DNA of 64,000 nt from DASWZN01 sp036404435 (GCA_036404435.1 DASWZN010000012.1:6476-70475), one strand, 5' to 3'. Positions 34,738 through 47,003 are shown, counted from the first letter of the stretch. Notes: generated by a model not told the origin, from the letters alone. A program made the numbers and translations.

Positions 34738-36750
34738 ATGATGAGAGCACTCGCCGCCCTCGCCGCGGCTGCGCTTGGAGCCCCGGCAGCGACCCCGGCC
34801 CCGGATCTCATGCCCCTGCCTGCGTCGATTTCCTGGGGCGACGGCAAGCTGGCCATCGATGTGACCTTCCGTATCGCCCTGGCCGGCTACCGCGACCCAC
34901 GCCTCACCGCCGCCGCCGCCCGCCTCCCCGCGCGGCTGACCCGCCATACCGGCATCCCGATCCCGCCCGCTCAGGGCGACGCCGCCACCGCGACCCTGGT
35001 GATTGAGTGCCAGGGGCCGGGCGAAAGGGTGCAATCGCCGCGCGAAGACGAGTCCTACCGGCTCGACGTCACTCCCCAACAGGCGCGCATCGCAGCCGCC
35101 ACTCCTGTCGGCGCGCTGCACGGGATCGAGACCTTCCTCCAGCTCGTAGGTCCCGGCCCGGGCGGGTTTGCCGTGCCGGCGCTGCGCATCGAGGATAAGC
35201 CGCGCTTCGCCTGGCGCGGCCTGATGATCGACGTCTCGCGCCACTTCCTGCCCGTGGAGGCGATCGAGCGCAACCTCGACGGCATGGCCGCCGTGAAGCT
35301 CAACGTGCTTCACTGGCACCTCTCGGACGACCAGGGCTTTCGCGTCGAGAGCCGCCGCTTTCCCAAGCTGCAGCAACTGGCCTCCGACGGCCTGTACTAC
35401 ACCCAGGACCAGGTCCGGCGCGTCATCGCCTACGCCCGCGAGCACGGCATCCGCGTGGTGCCCGAGTTCGACATGCCAGGCCACTCGACGGCCTGGTTCG
35501 CGGCCTACCCCGAGTTGGCCAGCGCGCCGGGACCGTACCACATCGAGCGCGGTTTTGGTGTGTTCGATCCCTGCATGGACCCCAGCCGCGAACCGACCTT
35601 CCGGTTCCTCGACGCCTTCATCGGAGAAATGGCGGCGCTGTTTCCCGATGAGTATTTCCACACCGGCGGCGACGAGGTCAACGGCAAGGACTGGGACCGC
35701 ACGCCTCGCATCCGCCGGTTCAAGCGCGCGCACGGCTTCAAGACCAACGAAGCCCTGCAGGCGTACTTCAGCCGACGCGTCCACGCCATCGTGATGGCGC
35801 ACGGCAAGAAGGTGATCGGCTGGGACGAAATCCTCGACCCCGCGCTGGCCAAAAGCTCGGTGGTGCAGGTCTGGCGCAACTCGCGGGTTCTCGCCGACGC
35901 GGCGCGGCAGGGCCATCAGGTGATCCTTTCGAACGGCTACTACCTGGACCTGATGCAGCCGGCGGCTTTCCACTACGGCATCGATCCGCTGGGCGGGGAA
36001 GCGGCCGGGCTAAGCGCCGCCGAGAAGTCCCGCGTCCTGGGCGGGGAAGCCTGCCAGTGGTCCGAGTTGATCGACAGCGAAAATGCCGATTTCCGGATCT
36101 GGCCGCGAATGGCCGCTATCGCCGAGCGCCTCTGGTCCGCACCCGACGTGACCGATGTCGGCTCCATGTATCGCCGGCTGGAATCGGCCAGCGTGCGGCT
36201 CGAGTATCTAGGCCTGACGCATCGCTCGGTTCAGGGGCCGATGCTGGATCGCATCGCCGGTGACCGCCCCGCGGGCGCGCTCCGGACGCTGGCCGCAGCC
36301 CTCGAGCCGGTGAAGGGTTATGGGCGCCACGCAGCGCGGGATTACACGTCGTCGAGGCCGCTGAATCGCATGGTGGACGCCACGCCGGCCGAAAGCGCCG
36401 CGGCGCGTGAGTTCTCGGAAGCAGTGGATGCGCTGTTGGCGGGCGACCAGACCCAGCGCGAGCGCGTCCGCCAGCGGCTCACCGCGTGGCGAGACCAGTA
36501 CGAAGCGCTGAAGCCGGTCTTCAGCGCGTCCTCCCTGGCCGCCGAAATCGAACCGGTTTCGCGCGACGTCTCGGTTGTGGCCGCGGCCGGCCTCCAAGCC
36601 CTCGATTCGTCCGCGCCTCCAGGCTGGCCGGAGCTTCTGGACCGTGCGAGGAAGCCTCAGGTCGAGCTGCTCATCGTGATCCTCGACCCCGTGCGAAGGC
36701 TGGTACAGGCGGCTAGTGCCCCACCGCCGAATGCTGCGAACACGCCGTGA
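34738..36750 (+). CDS. Exported beta-N-acetylhexosaminidase, GH20
   Basis: Encodes 670 residues from ATG 34738 (GTG 34732 and ATG 34741 also in frame). A signal peptide ends near GAPAATPAP. The GH20b-like N-terminal domain is followed by the TIM barrel with WRGLMIDVSRHFLPVEAIER, LHWHLSDDQGFRVES, and the catalytic Asp-Glu pair in FHTGGDEVNG (about residues 312-313). It removes terminal GlcNAc or GalNAc from chitin oligomers or glycans in the periplasm. The C-terminal 150 residues are helical. Converges on the peroxiredoxin-like gene with a 38-base overlap. Confidence 0.93.
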   Translation: MMRALAALAAAALGAPAATPAPDLMPLPASISWGDGKLAIDVTFRIALAGYRDPRLTAAAARLPARLTRHTGIPIPPAQGDAATATLVIECQGPGERVQSPREDESYRLDVTPQQARIAAATPVGALHGIETFLQLVGPGPGGFAVPALRIEDKPRFAWRGLMIDVSRHFLPVEAIERNLDGMAAVKLNVLHWHLSDDQGFRVESRRFPKLQQLASDGLYYTQDQVRRVIAYAREHGIRVVPEFDMPGHSTAWFAAYPELASAPGPYHIERGFGVFDPCMDPSREPTFRFLDAFIGEMAALFPDEYFHTGGDEVNGKDWDRTPRIRRFKRAHGFKTNEALQAYFSRRVHAIVMAHGKKVIGWDEILDPALAKSSVVQVWRNSRVLADAARQGHQVILSNGYYLDLMQPAAFHYGIDPLGGEAAGLSAAEKSRVLGGEACQWSELIDSENADFRIWPRMAAIAERLWSAPDVTDVGSMYRRLESASVRLEYLGLTHRSVQGPMLDRIAGDRPAGALRTLAAALEPVKGYGRHAARDYTSSRPLNRMVDATPAESAAAREFSEAVDALLAGDQTQRERVRQRLTAWRDQYEALKPVFSASSLAAEIEPVSRDVSVVAAAGLQALDSSAPPGWPELLDRARKPQVELLIVILDPVRRLVQAASAPPPNAANTP

Positions 36751-37225
36751 TGGCGCCGTTCGGGTCGATGGCGGCGCCGCCCCTCTCGACGTACTGAATC
36801 CGGCCGTCGCGGTCGATGACGAACGTGGTCCTGAAGGCCAGCTTGTGCGTCTCCATCAGTACGCCGTACGCCTGCGCGCCCTTCCCGTCGGAATCGCTCA
36901 GCAGCGGAAAAGTGAGCTTCAGCTCCGCCGCCCAGCGTTTCAGCGAATCGAGATCGTCCGTGCCGATTCCAAACACCTGGTACCCGCTCTCCTCGAACTT
37001 CTGGATGCCAGCCTGGTATGCCTGCATTTCCTGAGTCGAACTGCCGGTGAAGGCCTTGATAACAAACGCCAGCACCACGCCCTTCTTGCCCCGGAGATCG
37101 GAGAGCTTCACGTCGCCCCCGGTCGTGGAGGGCAGGGTCAGCTCCGGGGCCATATCGCCGGCATTCAGGTTCGGGCGCGGGGCCGGGGCCTGGAGCAAAA
37201 CGCAAAGCAAGAGCCACACCCGCAT
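36713..37225 (-). CDS. Exported peroxiredoxin-like protein lacking the peroxidatic cysteine
   Basis: Encodes 170 residues with a short signal peptide (MRVWLLLCVLLQAPAP). The AhpC/TSA thioredoxin fold is clear: GDMAPELTLPSTTGGDVKLS, LTFPLLSDSDGKGAQAYGV, FVIDRDGRIQYVERG. Where peroxiredoxins have T-P-G-C-T this protein reads TGSST (residues 60-64), so the peroxidatic Cys is Ser63. The only other cysteines are in the signal peptide and near the C-terminus. It is unlikely to be a normal peroxidase; a chaperone or binding role is possible. Confidence 0.85.
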   Translation of the reverse strand: MRVWLLLCVLLQAPAPRPNLNAGDMAPELTLPSTTGGDVKLSDLRGKKGVVLAFVIKAFTGSSTQEMQAYQAGIQKFEESGYQVFGIGTDDLDSLKRWAAELKLTFPLLSDSDGKGAQAYGVLMETHKLAFRTTFVIDRDGRIQYVERGGAAIDPNGAITACSQHSAVGH

Positions 37226-37265
37226 GAGACCGAGCGTACCGCGGGCGCGTGCCGAGGGGCAAGGC

Positions 37266-37271
37266 TACACT
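37266..37271 (+). promoter_or_regulatory. TACACT -10 box of phzF, likely leaderless
   Basis: TACACT ends nine bases before GTG 37281, so transcription would begin at or next to the start codon. Confidence 0.4.
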
Positions 37272-37280
37272 GGTTCTATC

Positions 37281-38060
37281 GTGAGACTCCCTCTCTACCA
37301 GATCGACGCCTTCACGGGCCGCCTGTTTGCCGGCAACCCTGCGGCCGTCTGCCCGCTTGACCAGTGGCTGGAAGCCTCCACCATGCAGGCCATCGCGGCC
37401 GAGAACAACCTCTCCGAGACCGCCTTCTTCGTGCGCCGCGGCGATGGTTACGAGCTGCGCTGGTTCACGCCCGCAACCGAGGTGGATCTGTGCGGCCATG
37501 CCACCCTGGCCTCGGCCTTCGTGGTTTTCGAGTTTCTGGAGCCGGCAGCCGAGGCGGTCCGCTTTGAGACCCGCAGCGGCGAGCTGACGGTGCGGCGCCA
37601 GGACGGCCTGCTGGTCATGGACTTCCCGGCCCGCCCGCCCGAGCCCTGCGCTCCCGACCCGGCGCTGGCCGCCGCGCTCGGGAAGGCCCCCCGCGAACTC
37701 TGGGAAACGCGGGACTACCTGGCCGTCTACGAGTCCGAGGAGGACGTCCGGTCACTTGCGCCCGATATGAAGGCCCTGGCGGCCGTGGGGCACTTCGCGG
37801 TGTGCGTCACGGCGCCGGGCCGCGAGGCCGATTTCGTCTCCCGGTTCTTTGCCCCGGCCAGCGGCGTTCCGGAGGACCCCGTCACCGGCTCCGCCCACTG
37901 CGCCTTGGCGCCCTACTGGTCCAGGCGGCTGGGCAAGAAGGACCTTCATGCCCTACAGGTCTCGGCTCGCGGCGGCGAGCTGTTTTGCCATGACGGCGGC
38001 GACCGGGTCCGGATCGCCGGCCAGGCCGTGAAGTACCTCGAAGGGTTCATCAGCCTGTAG
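37281..38060 (+). CDS. PhzF-family isomerase/epimerase
   Basis: Encodes 259 residues from GTG 37281, the usual family start (LPLYQIDAFTGRLFAGNPAA). PhzF proteins are diaminopimelate-epimerase folds in two halves. The catalytic glutamate is in NNLSETAFF, the second-site VDLCGHATLAS and GVPEDPVTGSAHCAL are intact. No phenazine genes are nearby, so this is the widespread cytosolic member of unknown substrate. Divergent from the peroxiredoxin-like gene. Confidence 0.9.
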   Translation: MRLPLYQIDAFTGRLFAGNPAAVCPLDQWLEASTMQAIAAENNLSETAFFVRRGDGYELRWFTPATEVDLCGHATLASAFVVFEFLEPAAEAVRFETRSGELTVRRQDGLLVMDFPARPPEPCAPDPALAAALGKAPRELWETRDYLAVYESEEDVRSLAPDMKALAAVGHFAVCVTAPGREADFVSRFFAPASGVPEDPVTGSAHCALAPYWSRRLGKKDLHALQVSARGGELFCHDGGDRVRIAGQAVKYLEGFISL

Positions 38061-38157
38061 GCCGGGGCGGGTCCCGCTCCCTTACGGTCGCGGTTCGGTG
38101 CTGCGGGGCGAACGGCAGCACCGCGCGCGTAAGCAAGCGGTCAATGACCTTCGAGGC

Positions 38158-38192
38158 GGGTGGTTTTGCCCCGCCGCCCCCCAAAACCACCC
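38158..38192. terminator. Hairpin downstream of phzF
   Basis: GGGTGGTTTTG (38158-38168) pairs with CAAAACCACCC (38182-38192) around a 13-base C-rich loop; there is no long T run after it. It lies in the 233-bp gap between phzF and the Rrf2 gene. Confidence 0.5.
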
Positions 38193-38237
38193 TGCCAGGG
38201 GATGGACTCTGAAATTCCTGTTGCGTTTTTCGTTAAG

Positions 38238-38249
38238 ATCTTTCAAGAT
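38238..38249. promoter_or_regulatory. Candidate Rrf2 operator palindrome
   Basis: ATCTT-TC-AAGAT is a perfect dyad in an A/T-rich stretch 45 bases before the Rrf2 ATG. Rrf2 regulators commonly bind such sites over their own promoter. No confident -35/-10 pair was found. Confidence 0.4.
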
Positions 38250-38293
38250 AAAAGAGTACTGATGGGGGCGTCCAAAGGGGAGAACAACCTACG

Positions 38294-38770
38294 ATGATCT
38301 ATTCACGGTCGACTGAATACGCGATTCGCGCCTTCGTGAACCTGGCTCAGGTTCCGGAAGGCAAGTACGCGATGGTCAAGAACATTGCCGAGCAAGAGGG
38401 CATTCCGGCCCACTTTTTGGCGAAGATCCTGCAGCAACTGGCGCGGAAGGGCCTGCTGAAGTCCAGCAAGGGACCGACCGGCGGGTTCTGCCTTCGCACG
38501 CCGTCCAAGGACATCAGCCTCATCCAGCTTGTCGAAGCGCTGGACGGGCTGACCGATTACCAAAAGTGCGTCAGCGGGCTTTCCGAATGCAACGACGACG
38601 CACCTTGCGGCATGCACGATTCCTGGAAGACTCTCCGTTCGCGTATCATGGATTATTTAGAGAAGACTACGATCCAAGATCTGGCCACGGCGCTGGCGGA
38701 GAAGCGGAAGGCGCTCGAAAAGCCCCGCAAAGGCAAGAAGGTGGCCGCGGCCGGCAGCAAGAAGAGCTGA
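38294..38770 (+). CDS. Rrf2-family (IscR-like) transcriptional regulator
   Basis: Encodes 158 residues. Winged helix-turn-helix with the family start MIYSRSTEYAIRAFVNLAQV and wing KSSKGPTGGFCLRTP. Three cysteines, C92, C99 and C105 (CVSGLSECNDDAPC), sit where IscR and NsrR bind an Fe-S cluster, so it probably senses iron-sulfur status or NO/oxidants. A basic Lys-rich tail follows (KPRKGKKVAAAGSKKS). It lies 39 bases before clpP on the same strand and may regulate it. Confidence 0.9.
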   Translation: MIYSRSTEYAIRAFVNLAQVPEGKYAMVKNIAEQEGIPAHFLAKILQQLARKGLLKSSKGPTGGFCLRTPSKDISLIQLVEALDGLTDYQKCVSGLSECNDDAPCGMHDSWKTLRSRIMDYLEKTTIQDLATALAEKRKALEKPRKGKKVAAAGSKKS

Positions 38771-38809
38771 CGGCGGCCCGCTCAGTCGGGTCGCGGAGGG
38801 AGAACCCGA

Positions 38810-39427
38810 ATGGGCAATTCAGTTCTCGTCCCCATGGTGGTCGAGCAGACCTCCCGGGGCGAACGCGCGTATGACATCTATTCCCGGCTGCTCAAAGAGA
38901 ACATCATCTTTTTAGGCACGCCGATCGACGACAACGTCGCCAACCTGGTCATCGCGCAGATGCTGTTTTTGGCGGCCGAGGATCCCCAGCGGGACATCTC
39001 GCTCTACATCAACTCGCCGGGCGGCTCGATTTCGTCTGGACTGGCGATCCTGGACACGATGCGCTTCGTCGAGCCCGACATTGTCACCATCTGCGTGGGC
39101 CAGGCGGCGTCCATGGGGGCGGTGCTGCTGGCCGCCGGCACCAAGGGCAAGCGCTATAGCCTGCCGCACTCCAGAATCCTGATTCACCAGCCGTCCATGA
39201 GCGGCCTGGCCGGGCAGGCCACGGATATCGACATCTACGCCAAGGAAATCCTGCGCATGCGGGAGATGCTGAACGAAATCCTGGCGGACTGCTCGGGCCA
39301 GCCCATGGAGCGGGTGGGGCGCGATGTGGACCGCGATTACATCATGGACCCGGAGCAGGCGGTCGACTACGGCCTGATCGACCGGGTAATCACCAGCCGC
39401 GACCTGGCGCCCGCCGTCAAGGTGTAG
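38810..39427 (+). CDS. clpP: ATP-dependent Clp protease proteolytic subunit
   Basis: Encodes 205 residues. Catalytic triad S101 (GQAASMGA), H126 (RILIHQP) and D172 (GRDVDRDY) match E. coli ClpP. The barrel works with ClpX, ClpA or ClpC; a clpC gene is at 60.3 kb in this window. GGAGGG lies about ten bases before ATG. Neither tig nor clpX is adjacent; instead an Rrf2 regulator gene precedes it. Confidence 0.96.
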   Translation: MGNSVLVPMVVEQTSRGERAYDIYSRLLKENIIFLGTPIDDNVANLVIAQMLFLAAEDPQRDISLYINSPGGSISSGLAILDTMRFVEPDIVTICVGQAASMGAVLLAAGTKGKRYSLPHSRILIHQPSMSGLAGQATDIDIYAKEILRMREMLNEILADCSGQPMERVGRDVDRDYIMDPEQAVDYGLIDRVITSRDLAPAVKV

Positions 39428-39445
39428 GACAAGCTTCAGCTTGTC
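39428..39445. repeat. Short perfect palindrome GACAAGCT-TC-AGCTTGTC
   Basis: Starts directly after the clpP stop codon. Shares its pattern with the palindrome at 54447-54465, with paired base changes in the stem. Confidence 0.65.
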
Positions 39446-39726
39446 CCGTTGGACTACTATGATGACCGTCCTGCACGCCGTTCAATGGCCGCTGGCCTGT
39501 CTCTGCGGCGTGCTGGCCGGCCTCATCGCCCGCAGGCGGAAACTCTCCGGGGTGGAAGCCTATGCCCTGGCGCTCGTCCCCGGCGTGTTGATCTACATCG
39601 CTTCGGAAGTCTTCGGCCCCGCCAGGACGCCGCGCGACCAGCAGCCCTGGCTGGGGCTCCTCATTTGGGCGGCGTGGTCGGCGTTCGGAGTCATCGCCGG
39701 ATCCAGCCACGTCCGCAAGCGCAGGA

Positions 39727-41274
<1,548 letters not shown>

Positions 41275-41309
41275 ACAGGCGGCAGTCCCCTATCTTATCA
41301 GGCGCCGTG

Positions 41310-41331
41310 GGGCAGGCGGTTTCGCCTGCCC
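41310..41331. repeat. Short perfect palindrome GGGCAGGCG-GTTT-CGCCTGCCC
   Basis: Nine-base arms and a four-base loop in the 65-bp gap between nuoM and the DUF4342 gene; could end transcription of the latter. Confidence 0.65.
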
Positions 41332-41339
41332 TCGCTCCC

Positions 41340-41612
41340 TCACTCGGCGTCCGGGGGCTGCGGGGGCTTTTCGGCCGTGCGCTCTACGCCCACCGTGAAG
41401 TGCGCCGCCATCCCCGCCAGCGCGCCCACGGCCGCGATTACCGGGGCGACGATGGCCCCGATAGCCGCGACCGTCAGCGGAACCTCCATGAACGTGTGCC
41501 CCTTGTCGTCCTTGATGATCACGCGCCGCACGTTGCCTTCGTGGATGAGCTCCGCCACCCTGTCGGCCAGGTCCTTCCCCAACACTTTCAGTTCTTCGTA
41601 GATCTTTTCCAT
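41340..41612 (-). CDS. DUF4342 protein
   Basis: Encodes 90 residues from ATG 41612 (MEKIYEELKVLGKDLADRVA). Matches the DUF4342 plan: an amphipathic helix, ELIHEGNVRRVIIKDDKG, EVPLTVAAIGAIVAPVIAAV as a hydrophobic segment, and a charged end. Likely membrane-associated; function unknown. The longer open frame upstream to 42068 overlaps the 597-residue gene and is not used. Confidence 0.75.
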   Translation of the reverse strand: MEKIYEELKVLGKDLADRVAELIHEGNVRRVIIKDDKGHTFMEVPLTVAAIGAIVAPVIAAVGALAGMAAHFTVGVERTAEKPPQPPDAE

Positions 41613-41658
41613 GCGGCGATGGTATCGCAGGGTGGGGGCTGGGCACAAACGCCAAGCG

Positions 41659-43452
41659 TTAGGGCTCGTCCATCCGCTCATTCTCGACCTTCGAGCCGGT
41701 CGCGCCATGCGGGAAGAGACGTTTGATCGCGCGCGTGAGCACCTCCACGGAAGTGGCTGCCAGGGCACGGTTCGCAAAAACGCGACCGGAGCCGGAGATC
41801 TCCGCCAAGAAATCCGAGAAGGGCACCATCCGGTCGGGCGACCACCTGGAGTACTCTGCCAGGAACTCGCGAAGTCCGCAGCGCTCAACGGAGACCTCCA
41901 ACAGTTCCAGATCTTCCACGGTAAGGACCACAGGTGCGAGGATCCGAAGATGCCCGCTGGCAAACTCGCCGGGCCCGGCTTCCCCATGAAGCGAGAGCGC
42001 TCTCCGGAACTCTTCGACGATGAAGGTGCCAAATCCCGGAGACCCTGATAGTCGGTCATGTACGACAATAACGGGGTACACTCTTCGCACAGCCTCGAAC
42101 TCGTTGTTGGGTCCGAACCATCGACGCGTCACCAACGCGTTGACAATCCGTGCCAACTGGCCGACACCCTTCACGGACTCGTCCACTACGCTGAACCGCT
42201 TGCGCAGCAAACCCAGCAGGGCATCTGAGCTTTCAGGTGACAGCGCCGATTCTTGCCCCCACACGGCTTTGATTTCAAATAGCACCAATTCAGTGACGTA
42301 GTTCAGACAGGCGTCGACTTCATACTGGCCGCCATACTGGTCCCGGCCCTCGACGTTGCACGACAAGGGCGTAACCAGACTAGGTGCCGCCTTCGGGAAG
42401 GCCCTCCTGAGCGCATCGCATACATACCGCTCAAAAGCTCTTCCGAAGACCTCAAAAACACGGTTTGCGTCGGAGCGAGGTAGAACATGAAACAGCGGGC
42501 CCACCGAGCATTTTTCGGCTGAGAATACGGGGTCCATGAGAATCAGACGTCGATCCGCGGTCCTGAGGATTGGTCGCTCCCGCAACGGTCTGTAGTCGTA
42601 GGGGCAAGTTTCGGATGGCGACGGCGTTTCACGGTCGACACCTGGCCAGAGGGAAGCCCGCAAATCGTCAGGGGACTGAGACTCGAGAGCCAAGAATCGC
42701 CGAAGCAACTCCGGACACGCAGTGTTTTCTGCTGCTGTGTCCGCGCTGAATATGGTCGCTTCGCGGTTCGGCTTCGCGTAGTTGGTGATCAAGGCGCCCC
42801 AGCAGATGAAGTAGTCCTCCGTCGACAAGTGCGTTGCAGATTCAAATGCCGATTCGAAGCCCGCGTCCACGAGCGGGACGTACTCGCGAAAGAGTTGCCA
42901 ACCTCGGCCGAGGCTTTGTGAGAGTTCACCGGGTGTCAGGCTGCCTTCCATGCCCTCACGCAAAGGGCCTAACGAACGTGTCCGCGCGGCGTCAAGGCCG
43001 TCAGCAAGATTAACAGCGTCGCCATATACACGGCGTGCCCACAAATCACTCGCGATGAGACAAGCTTGGGCAAAGGTCCCCCGCACTTCAGGATCGTCGA
43101 ACGTAGTCCCGTCACCACTTTGATCATCGCAGTACAGTGCCGCCCAGCGGAGAAGCTCTAAGATCTGGCCGCGGAAAAAGATCGTGACACTGCCTGGGGG
43201 ACGCTGTTGGTCGTGGCAGAATCGATCCAAAAGCGTGATTTCTGCCCGTGACAGGAGTGCTCTAAGGCCAAATGCCTGCCGCTGCTCGTGACTCACCCCG
43301 GATTGACCGGACACGACGCTGTTGAGCCGGGCGCACCAGAATAGTACGTCGGTTCGGCTCAATCGCCGCAAGCGAGATACGAAGGTAGCGAATGTCGGCT
43401 CTAGCCCGGGAAAGATCGCTGAAATCGGCGCATAGATACCGATGTGCGGCAT
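41659..43452 (-). CDS. 597-residue protein of unknown family, possible PD-(D/E)XK nuclease core
   Basis: Encodes 597 residues, without signal peptide or TM segments. The sequence is not one I recognise. At about residues 380-400 it reads GGQYEVDACLNYVTELVLFEIKAVW: an Asp followed by a hydrophobic strand ending E-I-K, which fits the D...(D/E)xK core of restriction-like nucleases. The region before it is helical. Base composition is less GC-rich than its neighbours (many A/T-ending codons), hinting at transfer. It follows the NtrX-like gene by 18 bases on the same strand, so it may be transcribed with the two-component pair. Confidence 0.6.
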   Translation of the reverse strand: MPHIGIYAPISAIFPGLEPTFATFVSRLRRLSRTDVLFWCARLNSVVSGQSGVSHEQRQAFGLRALLSRAEITLLDRFCHDQQRPPGSVTIFFRGQILELLRWAALYCDDQSGDGTTFDDPEVRGTFAQACLIASDLWARRVYGDAVNLADGLDAARTRSLGPLREGMEGSLTPGELSQSLGRGWQLFREYVPLVDAGFESAFESATHLSTEDYFICWGALITNYAKPNREATIFSADTAAENTACPELLRRFLALESQSPDDLRASLWPGVDRETPSPSETCPYDYRPLRERPILRTADRRLILMDPVFSAEKCSVGPLFHVLPRSDANRVFEVFGRAFERYVCDALRRAFPKAAPSLVTPLSCNVEGRDQYGGQYEVDACLNYVTELVLFEIKAVWGQESALSPESSDALLGLLRKRFSVVDESVKGVGQLARIVNALVTRRWFGPNNEFEAVRRVYPVIVVHDRLSGSPGFGTFIVEEFRRALSLHGEAGPGEFASGHLRILAPVVLTVEDLELLEVSVERCGLREFLAEYSRWSPDRMVPFSDFLAEISGSGRVFANRALAATSVEVLTRAIKRLFPHGATGSKVENERMDEP

Positions 43453-43470
43453 GGCTTGTCGGCCTTGCTC

Positions 43471-44837
<1,367 letters not shown>

Positions 44838-44841
<4 letters not shown>

Positions 44842-46907
44842 ACGCGCGCCTCCGCCGCCTTGGGCTCGGCATCGCCCGCCACCAGCGCGGGAATCTCGAC
44901 GATGAAGCGCGCGCCCTGCGGCGTGTTGTCCTCGACGCGTATAGTGCCGTTGTGCTCGGAAAGAATATGGCTCACGATCGCCAACCCGAGCCCCGTCCCC
45001 CGGCGCTTGGTCGAAAAGTACGGCAGGAAGAGGCGGTCTTTGTCTTCCGGCGAAATGCCGCAGCCGGTATCCGCCACCGTTAGCTCGATGGTCTCGGCGC
45101 CCGCAGCCTGCGTGGTCACCCACAGGTGCTTCAACAGCGAATCCTGCATAGACTCCGCGGCATTGTCCACCAGGTTCACCACCGCGCGCTTCAAGTGCTC
45201 GCGGTCTCCGTTCACCAGCGGCAGCCCCGGCGCCAGCACCTTGTGGATCTCGATGCCGTCCAGGCGCCCGGCAAACACCCCCAGCGCGCCTTCGACGATC
45301 TCGTTGACGTCGCAAGGCGCCGGATTCGCGGCCGGGAACCGCGCGAACTGCGAAAACTCGTTCACCAGCGTCTTGACCGATTCGACTTCGTCGGCGATCG
45401 TCTCCGTGCACTCCCGCAGGATGCTCATGCTCTCCGGCGGAAGGTCCAGGCGCTCGATCTGCCTGGCGATCCGGTCGCTGCACAGCGCGATCGGCGTTAG
45501 CGGATTCTTGATTTCGTGCGCGATCCGGCGGGCCACTTCGTGCCACGCGGCCAGCCGCTGCATGTGCAGCAGGTCGCTGGTGTCCTCGATCACGATCACG
45601 AAGCCGGAAGTCAGTTTTTCTTCCAGGGCGGCCACGGTGACCGACAATTGCCGCGTCCCGCGCGCGCCGGCCAGTTCGATCTGGCGCTGCGTAGCTCCGG
45701 TGCGCCGGGCGCGCTTCATCATGTACTTCAGCTCCGTCGTGTCGTCGCGCGTGAACAGGTCCTCCAGGCGCGCCGCCGCGGCGACTTTCTCTTCCGAGAA
45801 AATCTGCCGGCCGGCGCGGTTGACGCGCAAAATGCGACCGTCGGAGGCGATGGAAATGACGCCGGTGGGAATGCTCTCCAGGATGGCTTCGGTGAACCGC
45901 CGCCGCATCTCCAACTCGCGGCTGTTGGACTCGAGCTCGTAGGTCATCTCGTTGAAGGCGCGCACCAGCGTGGCCAGCTCGTCCAAAGCCTTCACGCGAA
46001 CCCGGTAGCCGAGATCGCCCGCGCGCACCCTACCTGCGGCCTCGAGTAGCGCCGAGATGGGATTCGAGATCTGCTTGGCCAGAAACAGCGCCAGCCACGT
46101 GGCGATGTACAGCACGAACAACGAAATCGCCGCCAGCAGCATCAGGTAGAAATTGCGGAAGCGCCGGCGGTCGATGTTGATGCGGTCGTACTCTTTGACG
46201 TACTTCTCGATGCTCGCCTGGCGGGCGATAATGTCGTCCCGCTGCCGCACCGGAACCACGACGTAGCCTAGCGTTTTGCCGCCCGCTCTGACCGGAGCCC
46301 GCACCGACGGCGAGGAACCGGCTCCGGCTCCGCACACCGCCCGCGCGCCTGCGCCGTCCGGGCCCAGCAGCGTGGCCGCCCGCACATCGCGCTCCTGGCA
46401 GGTTTCTTCCAGAGACCCGGAGCCGGAAGAGAGCGCCTGGCGCGTCTCCTCCCGTCCGGCTAGCCAGCCGGCGTCGGATACCGCTTTCTGTTGCGCCTCC
46501 TTCTGGAGGATGTCCAGGATCTCGGCCAGATTCTGCCGAACGCCCTCAGTGGGCCGGCTGAACCAGCTCCTGAGGTTGAAATTGAGAACCGAAACGCTCC
46601 ACAGCACCAGGAAGAAGACCGGCAGGAAGCTGAGCGCCAGCGCGCCGACCACCAGTTTCGTCTTGATCCGCGAGCCCTCGCGGTTGCTGCGCCGCTCGTA
46701 GTAGAGCTTGATTCCCGTGCGGAAGAGGATGAACCCGACGGTGACCGCCAGCAGGAAAACCAGGGTCGAAACGCCCCAGTACAGCAGAGTCTGTTCGGGG
46801 CTGGTCGGTGCGTAATAGCCGAATGTGAACGACCCCTCCCAGATCACGAAGGTGGCCGAGAGGATCAGCAGGACAACGCCTACACCGTAAAGGAGCCGCC
46901 GGCGCAT
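44838..46907 (-). CDS. NtrY-like sensor histidine kinase
   Basis: Encodes 689 residues. Three or four N-terminal TM helices (about residues 8-26, 42-62, 85-110) and another near residue 250 flank a periplasmic part; then HAMP (ISNPISALLEAAGRVRAGDL), PAS (RFTEAILESIPTGVISIASD), HisKA with phospho-His in RRIAHEIKNPLTPI, and HATPase (VVNLVDNAAE, DTGCGISPEDKDRLF, GTGLGLAIVSHIL). The NtrY/NtrX pair typically senses nitrogen or redox/envelope signals. First gene of its operon. Confidence 0.93.
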
Positions 46908-46923
46908 TCATCACAATTGTAAG

Positions 46924-46951
46924 GCCATCCGCCATCAGCCATCAGCCGTCA
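46924..46951. repeat. 7-nt tandem microrepeat (GCCATCN x4)
   Basis: GCCATCC-GCCATCA-GCCATCA-GCCGTCA between the kinase and the MBL gene. Same heptamer as at 28490 and 62809. A small hairpin CCCCGG...CCGGGG follows at about 46970-46988. Confidence 0.7.
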
Positions 46952-47003
46952 GTAGTTTCCGTGTCTGGCCCCGGTTGAGGGCCGGGGTCTGACCGGCCAT
47001 CGC

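Noticed and set aside
33663..35973. Minus-strand ORFs of 397 and 449 codons over the nucleosidase and GH20 genes
   Set aside because: Antisense shadows; the plus-strand genes carry catalytic motifs.
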